DNA of 52,184 nt from a bacterium. Its GTDB lineage: Bacteria; Patescibacteriota; Saccharimonadia; Saccharimonadales; UBA4665. The DNA lies in contig JAJZMH010000029.1 in NCBI GenBank assembly GCA_021850365.1, positions 1 through 52,184 on the forward strand, given 5' to 3'. Below, one piece after another: positions 42,421 to 51,515 of the stretch. The notes beneath the pieces are model-generated. The model was not told the DNA's origin, did not search any database, and saw only the letters and a program-made list of their open reading frames with translations. The first letter of the stretch is position 1, and each line of letters begins with the position of its first letter. Made by a program: the position numbers and the translations under genes.

Positions 42421-42496
42421 AGGGGAGTAGCTCAGCTGGTAGAGCGTTGGTCTCCAAAACCAAAGGTCGCAGGTTCAAACCCTGTCTCCCCTGCCA
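42421..42496 (+). tRNA. trnW: tRNA-Trp (anticodon CCA)
   Basis: 76 nt with encoded CCA. Acceptor AGGGGAG/CTCCCCT, discriminator G; anticodon stem TTGGT/ACCAA with loop CTCCAAA, anticodon CCA. T-arm GCAGGTTCAAACCCTGT intact. A CCA anticodon reads only TGG, consistent with TGA being a stop in this genome. Confidence 0.97.
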
Positions 42497-42526
42497 AATT
42501 TGTATTATTTTAAATAATAAAAACTC

Positions 42527-42555
42527 TTGTGCTTATCTAGAATAAGATTTATACT
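42527..42555 (+). promoter_or_regulatory. Promoter of the alpha-glucan operon
   Basis: TTGTGC (42527-42532), 17-bp spacer, TATACT (42550-42555). It lies between tRNA-Trp and the 7-codon leader ORF, giving a leader of about 20 nt. Confidence 0.5.
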
Positions 42556-42582
42556 AAAAAAGTAAAATTACTATTAATAAAA

Positions 42583-42606
42583 ATGGAAAAAGTAAAAACA
42601 AAATGA
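42583..42606 (+). CDS. Seven-codon leader ORF overlapping the glycosyltransferase start
   Basis: ATG GAA AAA GTA AAA ACA AAA TGA encodes MEKVKTK; its TGA overlaps the glycosyltransferase ATG as ATGA. The glycosyltransferase lacks a visible SD, so translation may be coupled through this tiny ORF. Chance occurrence cannot be excluded. Confidence 0.3.
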   Translation: MEKVKTK

Positions 42607-43811
42607 GGGTTTTGATGCTTGGTTGGGAGTTACCACCTTATAACAGTGGTGGTTTAGGCATGGCAAGTTATCAGATCTGTCGTTTTTTGGCCAAAAATAA
42701 GGTAGATATTGAGTTTGTTTTACCCTATAAAGCCGATCATAAGATTGATTTTATGAAAATTACACCGGCTACTCCTGATGGAGTTGTTAGTGTTGAACGT
42801 CTTGGAGTTGCTTATGATAGTTTTAAGTACCTCTTTTCGGAAGAACTCTCAGAAGAAAGTTTTGATATATTTAATCAAGTTAAGATGTACGAAGATGCTA
42901 CTCTTAAACTTGCACTCAGCCGTGAATTCGATATTTTACATGCTCATGATTGGCTTACTTTTAGAGCCGCTCTTCGGATAAAACAGCTTAAGAATTGTCC
43001 AATTATACTCCATGTTCATTCGGTTGAATCAGATAGATCTGGACACAAGACCGGTAATCCATTAATTTTTGAAATTGAGGAACTTGCACTTAACCTCGCA
43101 GATAGAGTAATTGCAGTCAGTGAGCATACTAAAAGATTAATTATTCAAAATTATGCTGTTCCAGAAGATAAAATAGAAGTTGTTCATAATAGTATTAATG
43201 TTGAAGAATTGATTGATTTAGATCCTAATAACGTATATAGATACCTAGAATACTTAAAACAAAGAGGATATAAAGTAATTACCAATATCGGTAGGCTAAC
43301 TCTACAAAAAGGATTAACTAACCTGATTAGAACTTTGGCAAAAGTAAAACAATTTTATCCAAAAGTTATCCTACTAATAGTTGGAAGTGGAGAACAATAT
43401 TATGAACTTATTGAATTATCTGCTAAGCTTGGTGTTGCTCAAAATGTTCTTTTTACCGATTTTCAAAGAGGTAAAAACTGGCGTGACGCGCTAGCAATTG
43501 GGAACTTATTCGTAATGCCTTCTGTATCCGAACCATTTGGGCTTACTCCTCTTGAAGCTATTTCGTACAAGACTCCAGCATTAATATCAAAACAGTCAGG
43601 AGTTAGTGAAATATTAACTAATGCTTTAAAAATTGATTTTTGGGATATTGATGAGATGACTAACCAGATTGTTTCTGTACTTGAAAATCAGGAACTAGAA
43701 ATGGAATTGCTTAAAAATTCATATCAAGAAGTAGAAAAAATGTCATGGGAGCATGCTAGTAATAAGATTGTCGATATATACCAGAGGCATCTTCAAGGAG
43801 CTATGTCATGA
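42603..43811 (+). CDS. Glycosyltransferase family 4 (glycogen-synthase-like)
   Basis: 402-residue GT-B fold enzyme. N-terminal acceptor motif ELPPYNSGGLGMASYQI, middle motif ILHAHDWLT, linker NIGRLTLQKGLTNLI that starts the donor domain, and the catalytic E-x7-E block in SVSEPFGLTPLEAIS. The first 30 residues resemble archaeal-type glycogen synthases and GT4 alpha-glucan synthases. Followed by GH57 (4-bp overlap) and GH15 genes, so it probably builds or extends an alpha-glucan that the other two remodel or degrade. The nucleotide-sugar donor is not determined. Confidence 0.88.
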   Translation: MRVLMLGWELPPYNSGGLGMASYQICRFLAKNKVDIEFVLPYKADHKIDFMKITPATPDGVVSVERLGVAYDSFKYLFSEELSEESFDIFNQVKMYEDATLKLALSREFDILHAHDWLTFRAALRIKQLKNCPIILHVHSVESDRSGHKTGNPLIFEIEELALNLADRVIAVSEHTKRLIIQNYAVPEDKIEVVHNSINVEELIDLDPNNVYRYLEYLKQRGYKVITNIGRLTLQKGLTNLIRTLAKVKQFYPKVILLIVGSGEQYYELIELSAKLGVAQNVLFTDFQRGKNWRDALAIGNLFVMPSVSEPFGLTPLEAISYKTPALISKQSGVSEILTNALKIDFWDIDEMTNQIVSVLENQELEMELLKNSYQEVEKMSWEHASNKIVDIYQRHLQGAMS

Positions 43812-45019
43812 ATCCTAAATCAGTAGTTCTCTATCTTCATGTTCACCAGCCCTTTAGAATTAGACATTATAGTGTTTTTGATATTGCTACTAGGCATGAT
43901 TACTTTAATGCAGATTATGAAAGTGATCAAAATAATCAAAAGATCTTAACTAAAGTTGCTCAGAAATCATATATACCAACTAATAATCTACTTCTAGAAA
44001 TACTCAACAATAATCCTGATTTTAAATTTAGTTTATCAATCACCGGAACTTTAATTGAACAACTTCAATTATGGGCTCCAGAAGTTTTGGATTCGTTCAA
44101 GAAGTTAGTCGATACCAATCGGGTTGAGATTGTAGCTGAAACCTATCATCACTCACTCGCCTTCTTTTATTCAAAAAGTGAATTTGAAAGACAAATTCAA
44201 ATGCATACCGAATTGATCAAAAATATATTTAATAAGACGCCTACTGCCTTTCGAAACACAGAATTAACTTATAACAATGATTTAGCTTACTGGGCAGATT
44301 TGAATGGCTATAAAGCTATTATTACCGAAGGATGGGATCCAATTCTCGGATGGAGAAGTCCTAATTTCGTTTACAAACCAAGCTATTCGAATAAGATAAA
44401 ATTACTGATGAAAAATTATAAATTAAGTGATGACATTGCCTTTAGGTTTGGAGATCGAAATTGGCCAGAATGGCCGTTAACTGCAGATAAATTTTGTCAT
44501 TGGATTAGTGAAGATCCAAATGGAACAAATGTTGATCTTTTCATGGATTACGAGACCTTTGGTGAACATCAATGGCAAGAGTCTGGTATTTTTGATTTCT
44601 TAAGACATTTTCCTAACGAATGGATGAAAACTAGTGGTCATGATTTTAGAACTATTTCTGAAATGGCTGATTCATCTGACCCTGTAGATAATATTGACGT
44701 TCCCAATACGATTACCTGGGCAGATACTGAAAGGGATCTAAGTGCTTGGCTAGGAAACTCTATGCAGTCAGAATCAATTAAGCAACTCTATGCTCTAGAG
44801 GATAAAGTACTCCAGACTAATGATCTTGCCTTAATAGAAGATTGGCGTAAGTTACAGACTTCGGACAATTTTTATTACATGAGTACAAAATATTGGAATG
44901 ATGGAGATATTCACTCCTACTTCAGTCCATATAAGACACCATATGAAGCCTATATTAGCTTTATGAACGTTTATCATGACATTTTATTTAGAATATCTGA
45001 ACATGGGATAGAAATTTAG
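43808..45019 (+). CDS. Glycoside hydrolase family 57 (alpha-amylase-like)
   Basis: 403 residues. Family motifs: LYLHVHQPFRIRHY (motif 1 with the His pair), AETYHHSLAFFYS (motif 2), the nucleophile-region NTELTYNNDLAYWADLNGYK and IITEGW, and the acid region VDLFMDYETFGEHQW. The ATGA overlap with the GT4 gene indicates coupling. GH57 enzymes act as alpha-amylases, 4-alpha-glucanotransferases or branching enzymes; which is not decidable here, although the DYETFGEH block is typical of the amylase subgroup. No signal peptide, so it acts on a cytoplasmic glucan. Confidence 0.88.
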   Translation: MNPKSVVLYLHVHQPFRIRHYSVFDIATRHDYFNADYESDQNNQKILTKVAQKSYIPTNNLLLEILNNNPDFKFSLSITGTLIEQLQLWAPEVLDSFKKLVDTNRVEIVAETYHHSLAFFYSKSEFERQIQMHTELIKNIFNKTPTAFRNTELTYNNDLAYWADLNGYKAIITEGWDPILGWRSPNFVYKPSYSNKIKLLMKNYKLSDDIAFRFGDRNWPEWPLTADKFCHWISEDPNGTNVDLFMDYETFGEHQWQESGIFDFLRHFPNEWMKTSGHDFRTISEMADSSDPVDNIDVPNTITWADTERDLSAWLGNSMQSESIKQLYALEDKVLQTNDLALIEDWRKLQTSDNFYYMSTKYWNDGDIHSYFSPYKTPYEAYISFMNVYHDILFRISEHGIEI

Positions 45020-45045
45020 TATAATATATGTATAGGAGGATTTAG

Positions 45046-46977
45046 GTGGGTAGATCGGTTATGCTAAGTAACGGACAGATGTTAGTTGGCCTTGATGAAG
45101 CAGGATTTGTTCATGATTTCTATTATCCATATGTTGGTTTAGAGAATTTAACTAATGCTCGTAATTGTCAGCATAAAATTGGAATTTGGGTTGAAGGTAT
45201 TTTTAGTTGGCTTAATGATGGATCTTGGGATATAGATATTCAATTCGAGGAAGAAGCTTTAATATCTAAAATTGAATATATTAATCCTAAACTAAACTTA
45301 ACGTTAATTTTTAATGATTTTGTTGATATGAATACGAATTCATTTATTCGGCATATAACTATTCACAATAAGGATGATAAGGATAGGGATATTCGTTTAT
45401 TTTTGCATCAGATGTTTCAAATATCTAACGAAGGAAGAGCCGATACTGCCCTCTACGTTCCAGATGGTAATTATTTGCTAGATTATAAGGGTCGTTATTC
45501 CTTAGCTATATCTGGTAAATTTAAAAATGGTAAATCATTTGATCAGTATGCTGTTGGTAATTTTGGTATAGAGAATAAAGCCGGCACATTTATGGATGCT
45601 CTTGATGGTGAGTTATCTAACAATCCAGTTGAACATGGTGGTGTTGATAGCGTAATTAGATTTTCAAAAGTTTTTAAAGCTAATGAAATTGACACTATAG
45701 ACTATTGGATCATAGCCTCAAGTAGTCAAAGTGATGACCAGCGAATTCATGATCAGTTGATGAATACCAACATTTCGGAGCTAAGGGATCAGGTCAGGCA
45801 ATCCTGGCATAACTGGATGTATGAAAGTGAAATTAAAATCCCAGATATTTATCAAAAAAATTTAAAGCAAAGTTTATTGGTTGTAAAAGCTCATATTGAT
45901 GAACGAGGTTCGATTTTGGCTTCAGGAGACTCTTCTATATTTAATTATGGTCGGGATTATTATGCATATTGTTGGCCTAGAGATGCAGCCTATGCCTTAT
46001 GGCCATTAATAAGGCTAGGTCACTTTAATGAGGCTAAAATGTTTTTTGAATTTGCAAGAGATACAATGCATAAAGATGGTTATTTAATGCACAAATATCA
46101 GCCTGATCGTGCCGTGGGCAGTACCTGGCATCCATTAATTCATGGTAAGAATCGTGAACTAGCTATCCAGGAAGATGAAACTGCTGGTGTAATTTTCATG
46201 ATTAATGAATATTATAAACAAAGCAATGATCGGACATTTGTAGAACATATTTATCGAACTTTTGTTCAACCTGCAGCAAACTTCATAGTTTCATTTGTTG
46301 ATAAAACCACTGATTTACCGCATGCTAGTTACGATTTATGGGAAGAAAAATTTTTAACTTCATCATACACAGTTGCTGTTGTTATTGGTGCTCTAGAAGC
46401 TGCGACTGAAATAGCAACCAAAATTGATTTTGCCGATGATGCCTCAAAATGGAGGAGACAAGCTGAAAAATTCAGAGATAATCTTAATCTTCTTTATGAT
46501 AAGAGCAAAGGATACTTTATTAAAGGATTCTTATTAAAGAATGATGGTTCTATAATTTATGATACGACTTTAGATATTTCTAACCTTTATGGAATGTTTA
46601 TGTATGCTGGTTTGGATCCCAATGATCCAAGAATTGTATCTACTTCCAAAAAAGTTGAAGAATTGATTTTAAATAGTTCACCTTCTGGTGGAGTTTTGAG
46701 ATATGAATACGATAATTATTTTTTAACAAAGCGCCAATTTAAAGGTAATCCTTGGATTGTAAGTACCCTTTGGTTAGCACAATATTATTTAGTAGTAGAT
46801 AAAACTAATCAAGCTAAAGATTTGATTGATTGGTCTATTAATCATATATCGAAAAGTGGAATGTTAAGTGAGCAATATGATCCTGAAAATAGTTTGCCGA
46901 TTGGAGTTTCTCCATTAGTTTGGTCTCATGCTGAGTTAATAAATTCAGTACTAGACTTAAGCTTTAAATTAAAATAG
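45046..46977 (+). CDS. Glycoside hydrolase family 15 glucoamylase-like
   Basis: 643 residues. N-terminal beta-sandwich (to about 270) starting with SNGQMLVGLDEAGFVHDFYY, then an (alpha/alpha)6 catalytic barrel with the substrate-binding WPRDAAYALWPLIRLG, the general acid in SYDLWEEKFLTS and the general base in GMLSEQYDPE. The start is GTG at 45046, with AGGAGG 7-8 bp upstream, the best SD of the operon. No signal peptide. It would release glucose from alpha-glucan ends. Length and the N-terminal domain match bacterial/archaeal GH15; trehalase is an alternative function in this family. Confidence 0.88.
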   Translation: MGRSVMLSNGQMLVGLDEAGFVHDFYYPYVGLENLTNARNCQHKIGIWVEGIFSWLNDGSWDIDIQFEEEALISKIEYINPKLNLTLIFNDFVDMNTNSFIRHITIHNKDDKDRDIRLFLHQMFQISNEGRADTALYVPDGNYLLDYKGRYSLAISGKFKNGKSFDQYAVGNFGIENKAGTFMDALDGELSNNPVEHGGVDSVIRFSKVFKANEIDTIDYWIIASSSQSDDQRIHDQLMNTNISELRDQVRQSWHNWMYESEIKIPDIYQKNLKQSLLVVKAHIDERGSILASGDSSIFNYGRDYYAYCWPRDAAYALWPLIRLGHFNEAKMFFEFARDTMHKDGYLMHKYQPDRAVGSTWHPLIHGKNRELAIQEDETAGVIFMINEYYKQSNDRTFVEHIYRTFVQPAANFIVSFVDKTTDLPHASYDLWEEKFLTSSYTVAVVIGALEAATEIATKIDFADDASKWRRQAEKFRDNLNLLYDKSKGYFIKGFLLKNDGSIIYDTTLDISNLYGMFMYAGLDPNDPRIVSTSKKVEELILNSSPSGGVLRYEYDNYFLTKRQFKGNPWIVSTLWLAQYYLVVDKTNQAKDLIDWSINHISKSGMLSEQYDPENSLPIGVSPLVWSHAELINSVLDLSFKLK

Positions 46978-47181
46978 CTATTTTTTAGGTTTAACTTCGT
47001 TTCTTCCGAGATTCTTTTTGATTTCAGTAAAAATCACTCTTTTTCTTAATTTTGGACTATATTTCTTTAAAGATATTTTATCTGGAGTATTTTGAAAGTT
47101 TTTGGTACTATAATAGATTCGTTCCTTACTTTCTTCCGAATATAACCCAATAATTTTTCGTTTATCGCCTTTTTTTGCCAT
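46978..47181 (-). CDS. rpmG: 50S ribosomal protein L33, cysteine-free form
   Basis: 67 residues. The core [20 protein letters not shown] and [21 protein letters not shown] aligns with L33, but all four zinc Cys are replaced, giving the C-minus form. A basic C-terminal tail of about ten residues ([11 protein letters not shown]) is added. Its stop is directly adjacent to the convergent glucoamylase stop. Regulated by the upstream region near tRNA-Thr. Confidence 0.88.
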   Translation of the reverse strand: MAKKGDKRKIIGLYSEESKERIYYSTKNFQNTPDKISLKKYSPKLRKRVIFTEIKKNLGRNEVKPKK

Positions 47182-47249
47182 TACTTACCTGTGTTCGTTA
47201 ATTTTATCTATTTAATTCTATCAGATGTAAGATATTTTGCAAATTGATA

Positions 47250-47325
47250 TGGAGCCACGATCGGGAATTGAACCCGAGACCTCAACTTTACCATAGTTGC
47301 GCTCTACCATCTGAGCTATCGCGGC
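47250..47325 (-). tRNA. trnT: tRNA-Thr (anticodon GGT)
   Basis: 76 nt with encoded CCA. Acceptor GCCGCGA with TCGTGGC (one G-U pair), anticodon stem CAACT/AGTTG and loop ATGGTAA giving anticodon GGT. T-arm CGGGTTCAATTCCCG intact. It lies upstream of rpmG on the same strand. Confidence 0.95.
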
Positions 47326-47417
47326 CTATAAACTGATATATATTTTATCTAGTTTTTTGTTTTTAATCTATTTTATTTTAATCTATTTTGGTAAAATATA
47401 GACTGTATTTATTGAAT

Positions 47418-47493
47418 GCCGACATAGCTCAGTGGCCAGAGCGGCTGTTTTGTAAACAGCGGGTCGTGGGTTCGAATCCCTCTGTCGGCTCCA
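47418..47493 (+). tRNA. trnT: tRNA-Thr (anticodon TGT)
   Basis: 76 nt with encoded CCA. Acceptor GCCGACA/TGTCGGC, anticodon stem GCTGT/ACAGC, loop TTTGTAA, anticodon TGT. It is followed after 5 bp by tRNA-Tyr, so both come from one transcript. Confidence 0.95.
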
Positions 47494-47498
47494 AGTTT

Positions 47499-47584
47499 GC
47501 AGGGATAGTGAAGCGGTCAAACACGGGTGACTGTAAATCATCTGGCTTTCGCCTTCGGGGGTTCGAATCCCTCTCCCTGCACCA
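47499..47584 (+). tRNA. trnY: tRNA-Tyr (anticodon GTA)
   Basis: 86 nt with encoded CCA and a long variable arm (class II). Acceptor GCAGGGA/TCCCTGC, discriminator A, anticodon loop CTGTAAA with GTA, T-arm GGGGGTTCGAATCCC. The variable arm includes GGCTTTCGCC. Confidence 0.95.
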
Positions 47585-47668
47585 AAAATAGATCTATAAT
47601 TAGATAACTTTATTAAACTTATAGATAAATAAAATCTCTAGAAATTATTCAAAACTTTAAATACGGTG

Positions 47669-48331
47669 CTATATAATAACTCTCTTTGGTCTTTTAATTT
47701 TAGCTGGAATGCTTTTAAGGGATTTTCTACTAAGATATCTTTTAAACTTCTTCTTTAGCTCTGTAGCTTCTTCGATCATATTGTTCTCTAGATACGTTTT
47801 ATAGAGTAATCTATAGGTTTCTTTATTTGGTTCTAGCTTTATAGCTTCATTCAGCTCAGCAACAGCAAGTTTAATATTTCCTAATTTTTCTTGAACTTTA
47901 GCATAAGCAACATGTCTTGCGGCTATGTCATTTTCGAGTTTTAGGGCTTGTTCAAATGCAAGTGTAGCTTTTTCATAATTTTCGGTTTCATAATAGATTA
48001 ATCCTAAATTGTGCAGTGTTGTTGCACTGTCATCTAGGCTACTAGCTATTTCAAAACAATCAATCGCATCTTTGTATTCTTTTTGCTTAGCATAAAGTAT
48101 ACCTAATCGGTTATAGGCAGCAACATTCTTCTGATCTAATTTTAATATTGTTAGAAGAGCTTTTTCAGCTTTTAAAAATCTGTTTTCTTTAATACTTTGA
48201 TGTACAATATCCCATAATTTTGGCATTTTATCGTTAATCTTTTTAGAAACATTAACAAACTCATCATCCCTCACCTTTAGGTTTATGATAGCCAGTGCCC
48301 CAAACAGTAAAATAATTAATAGTTCGTACAT
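47669..48331 (-). CDS. TPR-repeat membrane-anchored protein
   Basis: 220 residues. One N-terminal hydrophobic helix (YELLIILLFGALAIINL, residues 2-18) anchors it; the rest is four or five tetratricopeptide repeats, for instance AAYNRLGILYAKQKEYKDAI and TTLHNLGLIYYETENYEKAT. The C-terminus is strongly basic (RKSLKSIPAKIKRPKR). TPR proteins mediate protein contacts; the partner is unknown. Sits 14 bp upstream (in gene order downstream) of the holB-like gene, on the same strand. Confidence 0.85.
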   Translation of the reverse strand: MYELLIILLFGALAIINLKVRDDEFVNVSKKINDKMPKLWDIVHQSIKENRFLKAEKALLTILKLDQKNVAAYNRLGILYAKQKEYKDAIDCFEIASSLDDSATTLHNLGLIYYETENYEKATLAFEQALKLENDIAARHVAYAKVQEKLGNIKLAVAELNEAIKLEPNKETYRLLYKTYLENNMIEEATELKKKFKRYLSRKSLKSIPAKIKRPKRVII

Positions 48332-48345
48332 AAATCGTATTAGTA

Positions 48346-49209
48346 TTATCTTCCAAAATTAAGTAAATAGTCAAGCACTAATATTTTTAATTGAACATTA
48401 CTTTCTATGTCTAATCTCATATTTATGCTCCTTTCTAATACTTTTTGCCAGAATAAAGCGTTATTCTTATTTTTTGAAATTATTCCATACTTACTCATTT
48501 GTATTATCATAAATAATATAAGTTTAAAACTTTCTTTATCAGATGATAGATCATTGACCAGAACCATTTTATTATAGACCTTTGAATTAATGATTAATTT
48601 TGCATATTCGAGAGCTTTAGCATATTTAGGATCATTTTCTAGAATTTTCTTGGTTATTGATAAATTACAATCAGAAATATTTAAGGCTTCATTAATTTTA
48701 GTTTTAGGATAGTTAGCTTGCTCAAAATATGTTAGTAATTGAGAACGAGTCGGTTTTAATAAGTTAATTAACTGCATTCTAGATTTAATTGTCGGAAGAA
48801 TAGTTTTCAAATTATATGCAACTATAATAAAAATTGTATCTTTTGGATGTTCCTCTAAATTTTTTAGTAAATTGTTTTGTGCTTCATTGGTTAAGAACTG
48901 TCCATTTTTAACAAGAATTACTCGGTTTATTTTATTTTTTAAAGGTACTTTTAGTTTTAAAAAATTATTTATTTTTTTAATTTCAGATATTCCAATTGAT
49001 CTAGTGCTTGATTTATCTATTTTTAAAATATACGGATATGAATCAATTAGCTTTAAATCAATTTTAATAATGTTAGTAAGTATATAATTTAATATTTCTT
49101 TCAGATTATTCCCTTTTTCGGTATAGATTAATAAGGGTAATTTTGGATTAGACAAATAGGCATTAATTTCGGCTAAACTTTTTGGATTTATTAAATATTT
49201 ATTGATCAT
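48346..49209 (-). CDS. DNA polymerase III delta'-like protein (HolB-like)
   Basis: 287 residues from the ATG at 49209. The open frame extends 19 codons further to 49266, but that would overlap the pseudouridine synthase gene by 68 bp; the internal ATG overlaps it by only 11 bp and gives the expected N-terminus MINKYLINPKSLAEI. The clamp-loader signature is EAQNNLLKNLEEHPKDTIFI, followed by TILPTIKSRMQLINL. The P-loop is degenerate (YTEKGNNLKE), as expected for delta', which does not hydrolyse ATP. It would complete a clamp loader with the DnaX at 26608. Divergent sequence, so the assignment rests on these two motifs. Confidence 0.75.
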   Translation of the reverse strand: MINKYLINPKSLAEINAYLSNPKLPLLIYTEKGNNLKEILNYILTNIIKIDLKLIDSYPYILKIDKSSTRSIGISEIKKINNFLKLKVPLKNKINRVILVKNGQFLTNEAQNNLLKNLEEHPKDTIFIIVAYNLKTILPTIKSRMQLINLLKPTRSQLLTYFEQANYPKTKINEALNISDCNLSITKKILENDPKYAKALEYAKLIINSKVYNKMVLVNDLSSDKESFKLILFMIIQMSKYGIISKNKNNALFWQKVLERSINMRLDIESNVQLKILVLDYLLNFGR

Positions 49210-50044
49210 TTTTAAGTACTTCATTAAATATTTTTGGCTTCTGAGATTTAAACGTCTTAAAATCACTATCTTTATTAATTCTAATTGTTAATTGTTCAGC
49301 ATGTAAAAACATTCTTAGGTTTTCCTTCTTAGAATAAATGCTATCTCCAAGGATTGGATGCCCTAAATAGCTCATATGAACTCTTAATTGATGGGTTCTT
49401 CCGGTTTTAGGTTGAAGACAAACTAAGCTATAATTTTTAGTCTCCTTGATCACTTTATAGTATGTTTGAGCTATCTTTCCTCTCGGATCTACTTTAAATG
49501 TTTGGGGTTTGTTTGGATTTCGTAAAATTGGTAAATCAATTAAAGCTTCTTTTTTAGAAAAGTGACCTATGCATATTGATAAGTACGTTTTTTGAACCTT
49601 TCTAGTAGCAAATTGTTTTAATAACCATAGTCTTGATTGTTCATTTTTGGCACAGATCATTATTCCGGATGTATTACGATCTAATCTATGCACAATTCCA
49701 GCTCTATTATCTATTTTTTGGAAGTTAATTTTTGGTTTAATAAAGTCTGCAACTGTTTCTTCTAATAAAACTGGCCCTTTTGGATGGGATAATATTCCGG
49801 CAGGTTTATTGATAATGATAACGTCATTATCCTCATAAATTATTTTAATATTATTTTTAATTTTTATTTTCGGTATTTTTAAATCAATCTTATCTTCATC
49901 AGGGTTTATGATAGTACCGGATTTTTTAATTAATGATCCATTTATATCTAAATATCCATGCTTAATTAATTGATGAATTGAGCTACGGGTTAGTTCAGGG
50001 TGTTTTTCTAATAAGAATATATCTACTCTTTTTTTTGAACTCAT
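49199..50044 (-). CDS. RluD-family 23S rRNA pseudouridine synthase
   Basis: 281 residues. N-terminal S4 RNA-binding domain (KRVDIFLLEKHPELTRSSIH) and a catalytic domain with IIYEDNDVIIINKPAGIL, the catalytic Asp motif GIVHRLDRNTSGIMI, LQPKTGRTHQLRVHMSYLGH and PILGDSIY. The start overlaps the trpS stop by 4 bp (ATGA), so it belongs to a trpS-rlu-holB-like transcript. Target uridines not predictable; RluD, RluC or RluA types are all possible, with the S4 domain favouring RluD/RluC. Confidence 0.92.
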   Translation of the reverse strand: MSSKKRVDIFLLEKHPELTRSSIHQLIKHGYLDINGSLIKKSGTIINPDEDKIDLKIPKIKIKNNIKIIYEDNDVIIINKPAGILSHPKGPVLLEETVADFIKPKINFQKIDNRAGIVHRLDRNTSGIMICAKNEQSRLWLLKQFATRKVQKTYLSICIGHFSKKEALIDLPILRNPNKPQTFKVDPRGKIAQTYYKVIKETKNYSLVCLQPKTGRTHQLRVHMSYLGHPILGDSIYSKKENLRMFLHAEQLTIRINKDSDFKTFKSQKPKIFNEVLKNDQ

Positions 50045-51060
50045 TTTCTCAATCCAACGGCCTTTTGTACCTGGTAAAGTTTAGCATTAGCCACTTGATT
50101 GAGTTTGTTTTCACTATCTAATATTTTTGTTAAAAGTTGTTGATCATTTATTTTTTGATAATTTGAGTTCAAATTTATTAAGAATTCTTTTACAGCTGAT
50201 CCTACAAGTTTTTTAAAATCTAGATAATTTGCTTTATCTACTATTTGATTTTCCGTTTCTTCTATCGATATTCCTTTTAATAAACTATAAATTTCAAGTA
50301 GATTGGATATTCCTGGTTGTTCCTGAGGATCATACTTTATTGATTTAAAATTATCTGTTGTTGATGCAATAATCTTATTATAGGCTTGGTCTGGTTGGTC
50401 ATCTAAGAAGATTATACCTCTATCATTTTGACTACTTTTACTCATCTTAATTTGAGGATCGATTAAATCTTTAATTTTTGTTCCTGTTTCTTTTTTAAAA
50501 AACTCTATTTGTTTTTTTACTTCATCTGGAACTAATAATACGGGTCCAAATTTATTATTGAATTTAATCGCTAAATCTCTAACGAATTCTAAATGTTGAG
50601 TTTGATCATCGCCCACTGGAACATACTTACTGTCATATAAAAGAATATCGGCAGCCATTAGTACGGGATAATTAAATAATCCAACGCTCGATTCTTGATT
50701 GGCTTTAGATTTTTCTTTAAATTGAATCATCCTTTTCAATTGACCAAAATTGGTAAAACATTCTAAAATCCAAGCTAGCTCACTATGAGCTGGAATATAG
50801 CTCTGACGATATACATTAATATTATTTTTGTTAATGTCTAGTCCTAAAGCAACGTATAGTTTAATATTTTTAAATATTTGATCATTCAATTTAGGATAAT
50901 CTATCTCTGTAGTTATACTGTGAAGATCAGGCACAAAGATATTGAAGGTATAATCTGGATATAGGGCAGTATAGTCAACTAATTTCTTAATTGCTCCAAA
51001 ATAACTTCCTATATGTAAACTGTTATTAGCCCTTAATCCAGTAAGTATCGTAGTTTGCAT
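50041..51060 (-). CDS. trpS: Tryptophanyl-tRNA synthetase
   Basis: 339-residue class Ic synthetase. HIGH-type motif as NNSLHIGSYFGAI, the tryptophan pocket around YPVLMAADILLYDSKYVPVG and DDQTQHLEFVRDLA, and KMSKS as KMSKSSQNDRGI. Full length and intact. It uses the tRNA-Trp encoded at 42421. The ATG at 51060 is preceded by a short A+T-rich gap (47 bp) after rpsI. Confidence 0.97.
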   Translation of the reverse strand: MQTTILTGLRANNSLHIGSYFGAIKKLVDYTALYPDYTFNIFVPDLHSITTEIDYPKLNDQIFKNIKLYVALGLDINKNNINVYRQSYIPAHSELAWILECFTNFGQLKRMIQFKEKSKANQESSVGLFNYPVLMAADILLYDSKYVPVGDDQTQHLEFVRDLAIKFNNKFGPVLLVPDEVKKQIEFFKKETGTKIKDLIDPQIKMSKSSQNDRGIIFLDDQPDQAYNKIIASTTDNFKSIKYDPQEQPGISNLLEIYSLLKGISIEETENQIVDKANYLDFKKLVGSAVKEFLINLNSNYQKINDQQLLTKILDSENKLNQVANAKLYQVQKAVGLRK

Positions 51061-51107
51061 AGTTATAGTATATTACTAGATTATATCTGAATCTAATTTA
51101 ATTTTGA

Positions 51108-51515
51108 TTAACGTTTTGTAAATTGTCTCTTTTTACGAGCTTTTAATAAACCAAACTTCTTTCTTTCTTTTTCTCGAGGATCTCTTTTGAGCAAATCAGC
51201 TCGTTTTAGGGTAGATTTATAATCTGGGTTGAGTTGTATTAAACATTTAGAAATACTTAAATTAATGGCATCTACTTGACTAGATTTACCACCACCACTA
51301 ACACTAACTTCAATATTAAAATTATTAGGAATATCTAGGGTAATAAAAGGTGTATTTAACTTGTTAATCAAAGATTTATTATGATTTAGATAATCATGAA
51401 CATCTAAATTATTAACTATGAACTTTTGTTCATTAGAGCGTAGTTTAGTTTTAGCAGAGGCTCTTTTTCTTCTACCAATAGCATAAAAGAATTGAGTATT
51501 TTTAGTAGCTACCAT
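51108..51515 (-). CDS. rpsI: 30S ribosomal protein S9
   Basis: 135 residues. FYAIGRRKRASAKTKLR at the N-terminus, SVSGGGKSSQVDAINLSISKCL in the middle, and the C-terminal KKFGLLKARKKRQFTKR that reaches the P-site tRNA. The universal GGGxxGQ segment reads SGGGKSSQ, with Ser for Gly. Starts overlapping the rplM stop by one base. Confidence 0.97.
   Translation of the reverse strand: MVATKNTQFFYAIGRRKRASAKTKLRSNEQKFIVNNLDVHDYLNHNKSLINKLNTPFITLDIPNNFNIEVSVSGGGKSSQVDAINLSISKCLIQLNPDYKSTLKRADLLKRDPREKERKKFGLLKARKKRQFTKR

Noticed and set aside
47388-47591. 67-codon plus-strand ORF over the tRNA-Thr and tRNA-Tyr genes
   Set aside because: Its translation is simply that of two tRNAs (GSNP, RGFESLSLHQK type strings), a common annotation artefact.
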